In this document: piece by piece, positions 1-11,426 of the stretch
Layout of the letters: each line of letters starts with the position of its first letter
How positions within the stretch are numbered: position 1 is the first letter of the stretch
Source of the DNA: Faecalibacterium sp. I3-3-33
GTDB lineage: Bacteria > Bacillota > Clostridia > Oscillospirales > Ruminococcaceae
Reading direction: 5' to 3'
NCBI RefSeq assembly: GCF_023347295.1
Contig: NZ_CP094469.1
Location: 2,930,778 to 2,994,777 of the forward strand
DNA: 64,000 nt
Position numbers and translations under genes: made by a program
The notes under the pieces: generated by a model
What the model was told of the DNA's origin: nothing
The model's input: only the letters and a program-made list of their open reading frames with translations
Database searches by the model: none

Positions 1-1248
1 GTTGACCGCACCAGTGTCCGAAATCTCGCCGTTTCAGACAAAGCCGTTGGCAACACCCAGCAGCACAACGAGCGCGAAAAGGACAGCTATCGAAACCCCG
101 ACATTATCCCCCAGTGCACCTCATGGAACGTCCACTTCAAAAAGCCAACCGCCAGCTACACCGACCTATTTGCCCAACTGGAAGCCGCTGGAACCATTTC
201 CACGCGCGGCCTGAAGCCGGATGCCACCCATTATTGCGAGCTTGTCTTTGATGTCAACTCGGCCTATTTTGACAATCACGGTGGCTACGAGTTCGCCAAG
301 CAGTTCTATGAGGATGCCTACAAAGCAGCCGTTCAAATCGTGGGCGGTGAGCAGTATATTCTCTCGGCTGTCATGCACGCCGATGAAATCAACCGTGCCA
401 TGACCGAGGCACTAGGCCGGGAGATCTACCACTACCACCTCCATGTGGTCTATGTGCCTGTGGTGGAAAAGCAAATCCTCTGGTCGAAACGCTGCAAGGA
501 CAAGGCACTGGTCGGCACCGTCAAGGAGACCGTCATGCAGGTCAGCCGAAGCAAGAAGTGGGCTTCCAAGCCCCTGCTGGACGATGCTGGAAAGCCTGTC
601 CTGCAAAAGAGCGGCAAGCCAGTCCTGAAGAAGTCGTACAGTGTCCTGCAAGACGATTTCTTCAACTATATGCGCAATGCCGGGTACACGGATGTAGAGC
701 GCGGTGAGCGCGGCAGCACCGAAGAACACCTGACCGTCACCCAGTTCAAAGTCCAGCGGGAGCAGGAACGGCTGGACAGCCTGACCGCCCAAGCCGACCA
801 AAAGGCGCAGTCGCTTGCCAAAACCAGTCAGACCCTCTCCAAAAAGGAGAAGGAACTTGCCGCTGTGCAGAAAAAGGCCACGCTCACGAAAGAAGCCCTC
901 ATTCATGCGCGCGATCTGGATTATATCGGCAAGCGCACCTTTCTCGGTAACTACTCGCTGACCGAAGAAGAATTTTCCAAGCTGAAAAAGCAAGCCGACC
1001 ACGGCTATATGATGGACGTGGAGAACCGCCGCTTGAAAGAAGAACTTTCCACCGCCAAGAAGGAGGCCGTTCGTTGGAGCAACAAGTACCACGACCTGTG
1101 GTACGACGTGAAACCCTATCTGGATGCTCTCCACCGTGCGCCGGAACTGGTACACGGCTTTCTGGAAAAGATTCTTGCACCAAAGCAGGAACGTACCATA
1201 AATGTGCCGCAGCGAAACCGCAGACGTGGGCAGGATGTAGAACTTTAA
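1..1248 (+). CDS. MobV/Pre-type plasmid mobilisation relaxase, 5'-truncated by the window edge
   Basis: Frame 1 is open from base 1 to the stop at 1246-1248, so the N-terminus lies outside the window; the Met at 340 is internal. The visible part starts near the family N-terminus (SVRNLAVSDKAVGNTQQHNE) and then carries the metal-binding histidine region of Mob_Pre relaxases, with HADE followed by YHYHLHVVYVPVV, where the clustered His residues would hold the metal for nicking at oriT. The C-terminal half (about residue 250 onward) is Lys/Glu/Gln-rich and predicted coiled coil, as usual for MobV proteins. Known role: cuts and covalently binds oriT so that a plasmid or integrative element can be transferred by a helper conjugation system. 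It is followed in the same direction by an excisionase-like gene and an integrase, so I infer an integrative mobilizable element. No type IV secretion gene is visible. Confidence 0.88.
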   Translation, partial: VDRTSVRNLAVSDKAVGNTQQHNEREKDSYRNPDIIPQCTSWNVHFKKPTASYTDLFAQLEAAGTISTRGLKPDATHYCELVFDVNSAYFDNHGGYEFAKQFYEDAYKAAVQIVGGEQYILSAVMHADEINRAMTEALGREIYHYHLHVVYVPVVEKQILWSKRCKDKALVGTVKETVMQVSRSKKWASKPLLDDAGKPVLQKSGKPVLKKSYSVLQDDFFNYMRNAGYTDVERGERGSTEEHLTVTQFKVQREQERLDSLTAQADQKAQSLAKTSQTLSKKEKELAAVQKKATLTKEALIHARDLDYIGKRTFLGNYSLTEEEFSKLKKQADHGYMMDVENRRLKEELSTAKKEAVRWSNKYHDLWYDVKPYLDALHRAPELVHGFLEKILAPKQERTINVPQRNRRRGQDVEL

Positions 1249-1290
1249 GCTGAATTTTTAGATAATATGACAATACAAGGAGAAATGCTT

Positions 1291-1605
1291 ATGGATTTTG
1301 ACCGTAATTCTATGACCGTCCCTGTGCAATCTTCCGATTATACGAAAAAGTTCTTGCAAAAGGACTCGAATCCCACTACAATGGAAGTGGTCACTCAAAC
1401 CAATGCCGTCAAGTCTCCGACTGACAGCCCGAAAACCACGAAGCTGGTGTACACGGTGGAAGAGATTGCACGAATGCTGGCCATCAGCCTGCGCTCTGCT
1501 TACAACCTGTGCAACAGCACCACCGAATTCCGTGTCCTGCGGGTAGGCGGAAGCATCCGTGTACCGAAAGACAGTTTCGATGCGTGGCTCTACCGGGCAG
1601 CTTGA
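1291..1605 (+). CDS. Excisionase-like helix-turn-helix protein
   Basis: 104 residues. The C-terminal half (from about residue 50) is a MerR/excisionase-type winged HTH: YTVEEIARMLAISLRSAYNL followed by RVGGSIRVPKDSFDAWL, the layout of the HTH_17 excisionase family. The N-terminal half is polar and without recognisable domain. I chose the ATG at 1291 because AAGGAG lies 8 nt upstream; the ATG at 1267 has no ribosome site. It sits 15 bp before the integrase, whose own ribosome site follows this stop codon, so the two are probably co-transcribed. The inferred role is directing the integrase to excision; a transcriptional regulator of the element is the alternative. Confidence 0.8.
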   Translation: MDFDRNSMTVPVQSSDYTKKFLQKDSNPTTMEVVTQTNAVKSPTDSPKTTKLVYTVEEIARMLAISLRSAYNLCNSTTEFRVLRVGGSIRVPKDSFDAWLYRAA

Positions 1606-1620
1606 TAAGGAGGCAACAGT

Positions 1621-3009
1621 ATGGCATATATTACGAAACGCGGCAACTCTTATAGCGTCCGATACACTTATGAAGATGAGCACGGCAAGAGCTGCGACAA
1701 ATGGGAGAGTTTTCCCACAAAAGAGGAGGCAACAAACCGAAAAAAGCAAATCGAGCATGAACTGGCGGCTGGTACTTTCCTGATTCCGTCCTCGGTGACG
1801 GTGGCAGAGTTCCTCATGGATTGGCTGCCCAAGCAGTGCAGCAAACACAAGTGGGCACCCAAGACCTACGAATCCAACCTTTCCACCATCCAGAACCTGA
1901 TTATCCCCTATATCGGCAGCATGGAGATGCAGAAACTCAAGCCCTACCACATGGAGAACCTCTACACGACCCTGAGCAAAACGCCCTGCGGCTCGTATAT
2001 CGAGGGCAAAAAGCAGGAGCTGACCGAAAAACAGAAGCAGCGGTTCCTTTCCGGCACCACCATCCACGAAGTGCATCGGCTGCTGGGTACTGCCTTCCAG
2101 TACGCTGTAGAATGGGGCATTCTTGTTAAAAGCCCTGTTCCCGTGGACAGCCCCAAGAAGTCCACACAGGAGCGCACCATCTGGACGGTAGAGGAAATGC
2201 GGGCGGCTCTGGACAGCATGGAGGACCCTATCCTGCATCTGGCAGTCCACCTCACATTGGTGGGCGCACTGCGAGAGGGCGAGGTCGTAGGTCTGACCCC
2301 GGAGGATCTCGATTTTGGTGCAGCAGATGGCGTCGGAACATTCCACATCAACAAATCCATGCAGCGGGTGCGAAAAGAAGCCCTGAATCAGGTGGACGAT
2401 GGCTGCATCATCAAGGTATTCCCGGACAAGCTGGAGCGCAGCACCACTTCCCTTATCCTGAAAAGCACCAAAACGGCGTCCTCCTGCCGAACCATCTTCA
2501 TGACCTCCGTACTGAAAGAGGAATTGAAGAAGTGGCTGAATCAGTTAGCAGCAAACGAGAGGAAAGACCCAGCACGTTACCATGACAGCGGAATGCTGTT
2601 CCGCCTGCCCAACGGTCTGGCGGTAGAGCCGGTGCTCATCCGCAAGAAGTTTCTGAAATGGCAGGACGCACACCCAGAGTTCCCCCGTATCGTGTTCCAC
2701 GGTCTGCGGCATTCCAGTGCCACCTATCAGCTGATGATCTCCGGCGGCGATGTGAAGGCTGTGCAGGGTACAACAGGTCATGCTACGGCGGATATGCTGG
2801 TGAACACCTACGCCCATATCCAGCAGTCCTCTCGTGTAGAACTTGGGAAAAAGTTTGAGGAAGGGTTCTATGCGAAACAGGAAAGCCCCAGCCCACAGGC
2901 TGTACCCGCCGCAGGCGAACCGACCATCTCTATGACTGCTCTGCTGGAACTTCTGAAGAACGCCGACCCTGAAGTAAAGGCACAGCTCCGTCTTGCACTG
3001 CTGACCTGA
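1621..3009 (+). CDS. int: Tyrosine recombinase (integrase) of an integrative element
   Basis: 462 residues, start ATG with AAGGAGG just upstream. An arm-type DNA-binding domain occupies residues 1-55 (MAYITKRGNSYSVRYTY), a SAM-like core-binding domain about 60-165 and the catalytic domain about 185-410. Catalytic residues are visible: Arg218 (GALREGEVVGL), Lys near 281, His360 and Arg363 (HGLRHSSAT), His387 (GTTGHATADM) and Tyr397 (NTYAHI). All are intact, so the enzyme should be active. A ~50-residue tail follows. The gene ends 160 bp before the 3' end of tRNA-Lys, the usual arrangement when an integrase recombines at a tRNA 3' end. It belongs with the Tn916/phage-type integrases of Firmicute elements. 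Confidence 0.95.
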   Translation: MAYITKRGNSYSVRYTYEDEHGKSCDKWESFPTKEEATNRKKQIEHELAAGTFLIPSSVTVAEFLMDWLPKQCSKHKWAPKTYESNLSTIQNLIIPYIGSMEMQKLKPYHMENLYTTLSKTPCGSYIEGKKQELTEKQKQRFLSGTTIHEVHRLLGTAFQYAVEWGILVKSPVPVDSPKKSTQERTIWTVEEMRAALDSMEDPILHLAVHLTLVGALREGEVVGLTPEDLDFGAADGVGTFHINKSMQRVRKEALNQVDDGCIIKVFPDKLERSTTSLILKSTKTASSCRTIFMTSVLKEELKKWLNQLAANERKDPARYHDSGMLFRLPNGLAVEPVLIRKKFLKWQDAHPEFPRIVFHGLRHSSATYQLMISGGDVKAVQGTTGHATADMLVNTYAHIQQSSRVELGKKFEEGFYAKQESPSPQAVPAAGEPTISMTALLELLKNADPEVKAQLRLALLT

Positions 3010-3137
3010 TGCAAAATTTACCACGCATTTCAAAGCAATTCCAGCTTATGCAGAGGATTCCCACGAAAAAGCCGACCGTGCAAAAACCGTGCATTGACCG
3101 TGCAGACCCCGAATTTTCGGGGTTACATAACAAAAAA

Positions 3138-3165
3138 GAACGCCAAATCTTACGATTTGACGTTC
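3138..3165 (-). terminator. Rho-independent terminator of the rRNA/tRNA-Lys operon
   Basis: On the minus strand a 12-bp stem (GAACGTCAAATC / GATTTGGCGTTC, one G-T pair) with a GTAA loop is followed by TTTTTT. It lies just beyond the tRNA-Lys 3' end and should end the rrn transcript. If the mobile element is inserted at that tRNA end, this terminator lies on the element side of the junction. Confidence 0.8.
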
Positions 3166-3171
3166 AATATC

Positions 3172-3247
3172 TGGTGCACCTCCAGGGACTCGAACCCTGG
3201 GCCCACTGATTAAGAGTCAGTTGCTCTACCAACTGAGCTAGAGGTGC
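3172..3247 (-). tRNA. tRNA-Lys (anticodon CTT)
   Basis: 76 nt on the minus strand, with acceptor stem GCACCTC/GAGGTGC, D-loop AGCTCAGTTGGTAGAGC, anticodon loop CTCTTAA giving CTT (reads AAG), T-arm GGTTCGAGTCC and encoded CCA. It is the last gene of the rRNA operon. Its 3' end faces the integrase gene, so it is the likely attachment site of the element to the left. Confidence 0.97.
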
Positions 3248-3250
3248 ATA

Positions 3251-3281
3251 TTATCAGAATGCGGTTTCTTCATTCTGATAA
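3251..3281. repeat. Hairpin between 5S rRNA and tRNA-Lys
   Basis: A perfect 10-bp inverted repeat (TTATCAGAAT / ATTCTGATAA) with an 11-nt loop lies between 5S and tRNA-Lys. It has no T-run, so a processing hairpin in the rrn precursor is more likely than a terminator. Confidence 0.6.
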
Positions 3282-3287
3282 TCAAAA

Positions 3288-3404
<117 letters not shown>

Positions 3405-3530
3405 GATCTGACTGAATCAGTATATCACATTTCTGCTTTACTGTCCAGTATTTTTAGAAGGACGTGCCTTCAAAACTGAATAATCACTGCTAACATTTTT
3501 TCGTTGACTTAAAAGTCTCAAGCGAATTGT

Positions 3531-8144
<4,614 letters not shown>

Positions 8145-8339
8145 TGATATTTATCACTTAAAAGTGTTAAATCTTGTTTCGCTCAGCACGCAATCGCTTG
8201 CGTCCTGTGTGAATTACTTTTGTTTGGAATTGTTTTACATGTTCTTCCAACATGAAAATAGGTTCCGTTACAAGTTCTTTCGATATTGTTCAATTTTCAA
8301 GGTCCTGTGCGCCGCAGCCTTGCGGCTGACGACTTGATT

Positions 8340-8368
8340 ATTTTACCACAGAAGCGGTTTTTTGTCAA
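8340..8368 (-). promoter_or_regulatory. rrn operon promoter P2
   Basis: Minus-strand TTGACA, 17-bp spacer, TAAAAT. It is the nearer of two tandem sigmaA promoters upstream of 16S, about 195 bp from the mature 5' end. Confidence 0.8.
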
Positions 8369-8524
8369 GCACTTTTTTGAGAAGCTTTTGAAGTTTTGTG
8401 AACTTGGAACGCTTTGGGTTTCTCGGTATCAGCCGGAACTTTTCAGCGTCTATTGGTTCTTTTCAAAGGCTTCCTGCTGAGCTTTCAGAAGTCATTCTTT
8501 TGTCTCAGCGCTTGGCGCTCAAGT

Positions 8525-8553
8525 ATAATACCACACCCCGGCAATCTTGTCAA
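8525..8553 (-). promoter_or_regulatory. rrn operon promoter P1
   Basis: Minus-strand TTGACA, 17-bp spacer, TATTAT, a near-consensus sigmaA promoter about 185 bp upstream of P2. Tandem promoters are typical of Firmicute rRNA operons. Confidence 0.8.
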
Positions 8554-8599
8554 CACTTTTTGACATCTTTTTTCCAATTTCTTTGCGCAGGGGAAGATC

Positions 8600-8803
8600 G
8601 CCCTCTCAGGCGCTCCCGCGCCAGACTCCCCCTTTTGTCACCTGCGGTGACATCTTCCCCCGGAGCGGGGGAAGTCTTTCCTCAAAGGGAGAGCCAAGCC
8701 GTAAAGTTCAGCACTAAAGTATTAGGTATAATGAGGAAGTTTCCGGCAGTGCTCTTGGCTCTCCCTTTGGGAGAGCTGTCACCGCAGGTGACTGAGAGGG
8801 CGC
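8600..8803. mobile_element. MITE-like repeat, family A (copy 1)
   Basis: Two units built from CCCTCTCAG, a variable stem and a CTCCC/GGGAG dyad lie in opposite orientation around a ~65-bp core. The right unit (8755-8803) reads GGCTCTCCCTTTGGGAGAGC, then stem GTCACcgcaGGTGAC, then TGAGAGGGC. The core matches the core at 27341-27401 in reverse complement (GGCAGTGCTCTTGGCTCTCC shared). No transposase is inside, so a non-autonomous mobile repeat is the best reading. Confidence 0.65.
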
Positions 8804-8835
8804 AGGGCGCGTACCCCATTCCCCCAGCAAAAGCC

Positions 8836-8864
8836 TTGCGTATCGGCGGCGGGTGCGCTATTAT
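8836..8864 (+). promoter_or_regulatory. Promoter of the coaX-like gene
   Basis: TTGCGT, 17-bp spacer, TATTAT, ending 42 bp before the start codon at 8907. A ribosome site (AAAGGAG) follows. Confidence 0.65.
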
Positions 8865-8906
8865 ATATTATATACATTATAGAGCGCTGCGAAAGGAGCC
8901 CTGATC

Positions 8907-9683
8907 ATGATCCTCACCGTCAATATCGGCAACACCCACATCACCGTGGGCGGCTACGAACAAGATACCCTTATCTTCTGTGGGCGACTGCACTCCGACC
9001 CTGCTGCCACGGTGGAGGAATACGCCATCCGGCTGGTGAATCTGTTGCAGCTGTACGGAGCATCCCCGGCGCAGATCGAGGGCGGCATTCTGGGCAGCGT
9101 GGTGCCCGTGCTCAGCGGGCGAGTGCTGGCAGCCTTACAGCTTTTATGCAAGGCGCGCATCCTGTCCGTGGGGCCGGGGCTGAAAAGCGGCATCAAGCTG
9201 CGACTGGACAATCCCGCGCAGCTGGGTGCAGAGCTGCTGTGCGGCGCGGTGGCAGCGCTGGCGGAGTGCCCCGGGCCGCTGGTGGTCATCTCGGCAGACA
9301 CCGCCATCTCCCTGATGGCGGTGAACGCCAAGCAGGAGCTTGTGGGCGGCGTGATCCTGCCCGGGCCGCAGCTTTCCATGAATGCGCTGGTGCAAAAGAC
9401 TGCCCAGCTGCCCCAGATCGACCCTGCCGCCCGCGCCTCGGACTCGGTGCTGGGCAAGAGCACCTCGGCCTGTTTGCAAAACGGCTTTGTGCTGGGCACT
9501 GCCAGTATGCTGGACGGTCTGGCCGACCGCTTCTGCGCCGAGCTTGGCGCACAGACCGCCTTTTACGCAACCGGCGACCTTCCCCGCTCCATCCGGGAGG
9601 CCTGCCGCACCCCCATCCACTACCGCGAGACCCTGATCACCGACGGCCTGCACCGCATCTGGCTGCGAAACCGGAAGGGTTGA
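8907..9683 (+). CDS. coaX: CoaX-like (type III pantothenate kinase family) protein with altered catalytic residues
   Basis: 258 residues, the family length, starting ATG behind AAAGGAG. The fold signature aligns along the whole length: VNIGNTHITVG at the N-terminus, LGAELLCGAVAAL near 106-118, VVISADTAISLMAV near 126-139, GGVILPGPQLSMNAL near 147-161 and GKSTSACLQNG later. However, the residues that define active type III PanK (Asp of DxGNT, Asp-Arg of GADR, Asp of DxGTATT) are here Asn6, Glu109-Leu110 and Ser129. The known role is the first step of CoA synthesis, ATP-dependent phosphorylation of pantothenate. With these changes, activity is doubtful; it may be a regulatory pseudo-kinase or bind another ligand. 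It stands alone with its own promoter, 70 bp before tRNA-Arg. Confidence 0.8.
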   Translation: MILTVNIGNTHITVGGYEQDTLIFCGRLHSDPAATVEEYAIRLVNLLQLYGASPAQIEGGILGSVVPVLSGRVLAALQLLCKARILSVGPGLKSGIKLRLDNPAQLGAELLCGAVAALAECPGPLVVISADTAISLMAVNAKQELVGGVILPGPQLSMNALVQKTAQLPQIDPAARASDSVLGKSTSACLQNGFVLGTASMLDGLADRFCAELGAQTAFYATGDLPRSIREACRTPIHYRETLITDGLHRIWLRNRKG

Positions 9684-9753
9684 CGATTTTCGTTTGCATT
9701 TTGCATCTTGATGTGTTATACTGTGTTGTACCCACCAAAGGGATACGGCATTT

Positions 9754-9830
9754 GCGATCGTAGCTCAGCTGGATAGAGCGTTCGGCTCCGACCCGGAAGG
9801 CCAGAGGTTCGAATCCTCCCGGTCGCACCA
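9754..9830 (+). tRNA. tRNA-Arg (anticodon CCG)
   Basis: 77 nt. Acceptor GCGATCG/CGGTCGC, anticodon loop CTCCGAC giving CCG (reads CGG), T-arm AGGTTCGAATCC and encoded CCA are all visible. Confidence 0.97.
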
Positions 9831-9873
9831 AGGACTGCTGCACAGGTTTTGTGCAGCAGTCCTTTTTATTTAT
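9831..9873 (+). terminator. Terminator after tRNA-Arg
   Basis: Long GC-rich hairpin (GGACTGCTGCACA / TGTGCAGCAGTCC) followed by TTTTTATTT. Confidence 0.88.
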
Positions 9874-9979
9874 TTTATCGAATCCATCTTGCAAAAGCGG
9901 CGCAGTGCCTTATAATAGAGGCTGTGCCCCGGTGTGCGCGGGTACGGTTAGGATGTATAGGATAAAGGGAAAAAAGAAT

Positions 9980-11341
9980 ATGGCTTCTCAAACGAATACG
10001 CTAACGGAAGGCCCTCTGGCCAAGCAGATCTTTCTGGTCAGTCTGCCGTTGGCGCTTTCCAACCTGCTGCAGGTGCTGTTCAACATGTCGGACGTGGCGG
10101 TGGTGGGGCGCTTTGCCGGGTCTACGGCGCTGGGCGCTGTGGGCTCCACCAGCACGCTGGTGACCCTGTTCACCGGCTTTCTCATCGGTCTGAGCAACGG
10201 CATCAACGTGCTGGTGGCGCGGTTTTACGGTGCGCGCCACCCCAAGGACGTGGAAAAGACCGTCCACTCGGCGGCCATCATCAGCGCCGTTGCCGGTGTG
10301 GCGTTGCTGCTCATCGGCCTGCTGGGCTCCCCCGCCATGCTGCGGCTGCTGAACACCAAAGAGGATCTGCTGCCCGGCGCTATTTTGTATCTGCGGGTGT
10401 ATTTTCTGGGTATGCCGGCGCTGGCGCTGTACAACTTTGGCAACGCGGTGTTCAGCTCCATCGGCGACACCAAAAAGCCGCTGCTCTACCTTTCTATTGC
10501 CGGTGCACTGAACATTCTGCTGAACCTGTTCTTTGTCATCGTGTGCGATTTGAGCGTGGTGGGCGTGGCGCTGGCCAGCGCCATCAGCCAGTGTGTTTCC
10601 GCTTTTCTGATCCTGCGGGCGCTGACCCGGGTGCAGGACTGCTACGCGCTGGACGTACATAAATTACAGCTGGACCCGGTGCAGGCTAAGAGCATTCTTG
10701 CACTGGGCGTACCTGCCGGATTGCAGAACGCTATTTTTGCCATTGCCAACCTGTTCATTCAGGCGGGCGTCAACTCCTTTGACTCCCTGATGGTCAAGGG
10801 CAACAGTGCCGCCGCCAATGCGGACGGGCTGATTTACGACTGCATGGCGGCCTTCTACATGGCCTGCGCCAGCTTTATGAGCCAGAACTACGGCGCGGGA
10901 CGGCCTGACCGGGTGAAGAAGAGCTACTTCATCAGTCTGGGCTACTCCTTCGGCGTGGGGTTTGTGCTGGGTGCGGCGCTGTTCTTCTGCGGGCCGGCCT
11001 TCCTTGCGCTGTTCACCACCGAAGCCGCCGTTATCGATGCCGGCATGAAGCGCGTAGCCGTGATGGCCTTTGCCTACTGCGTCTCGGCCTTTATGGACTG
11101 CACCATCGCTGCCTCCCGCGGGCTGGGCAAGACGGTGGTGCCTACCGTCATCGTGGTGCTGGGCTCCTGCGTATTCCGGGTGATCTGGGTGTACACCATC
11201 TTTGCCCACTTCCACACCATCCCGGCACTGTACCTGCTGTATCCGTGCAGCTGGATCCTGACCGCGCTGGCAGAGATCGCCTATTTTGCCAGCTGCTACA
11301 AGCGTGCAATGGCTATCTTCCGCAAGCCTGCGGCGGCGTAA
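9980..11341 (+). CDS. MATE-family multidrug efflux transporter
   Basis: 453 residues. Start chosen at the ATG giving MASQTNTLTEGPLAKQ, 9 nt after AAAGGGA; an upstream ATG at 9953 lacks a site. Family features: the N-terminal segment LPLALSNLLQVLFNMSDVAV, repeated FxGxxALGAVG-type motifs, about twelve hydrophobic segments and the two-fold repeat of NorM/MepA-like proteins. It should exchange Na+ or H+ for cationic compounds across the membrane. It is a single gene between two terminators. One of three MATE genes in this window; all differ in sequence. Confidence 0.92.
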   Translation: MASQTNTLTEGPLAKQIFLVSLPLALSNLLQVLFNMSDVAVVGRFAGSTALGAVGSTSTLVTLFTGFLIGLSNGINVLVARFYGARHPKDVEKTVHSAAIISAVAGVALLLIGLLGSPAMLRLLNTKEDLLPGAILYLRVYFLGMPALALYNFGNAVFSSIGDTKKPLLYLSIAGALNILLNLFFVIVCDLSVVGVALASAISQCVSAFLILRALTRVQDCYALDVHKLQLDPVQAKSILALGVPAGLQNAIFAIANLFIQAGVNSFDSLMVKGNSAAANADGLIYDCMAAFYMACASFMSQNYGAGRPDRVKKSYFISLGYSFGVGFVLGAALFFCGPAFLALFTTEAAVIDAGMKRVAVMAFAYCVSAFMDCTIAASRGLGKTVVPTVIVVLGSCVFRVIWVYTIFAHFHTIPALYLLYPCSWILTALAEIAYFASCYKRAMAIFRKPAAA

Positions 11342-11358
11342 GAGGAAATATGATATAA

Positions 11359-11397
11359 AAAGGGCTGCTGCACGGTTTGTGCAGCAGCCCTTTGTTT
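11359..11397. terminator. Bidirectional terminator between MATE gene and flavoprotein gene
   Basis: Stem GGGCTGCTGCAC / GTGCAGCAGCCC with A-run on the left and T-run on the right, serving the convergent genes on both sides. The stem resembles the tRNA-Arg terminator at 9831. Confidence 0.85.
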
Positions 11398-11426
11398 ATG
11401 CTTTTGTCAGGGGGTCAGAGCGCAGC

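Noticed and set aside
340..1248. A shorter relaxase gene starting at the ATG at 340
   Set aside because: The frame is open and homologous back to base 1, so the Met is internal and the gene is cut by the window edge.
3251..3281. Terminator between 5S and tRNA-Lys
   Set aside because: The hairpin has no T-run on the transcribed side, and tRNA-Lys is followed by its own terminator.
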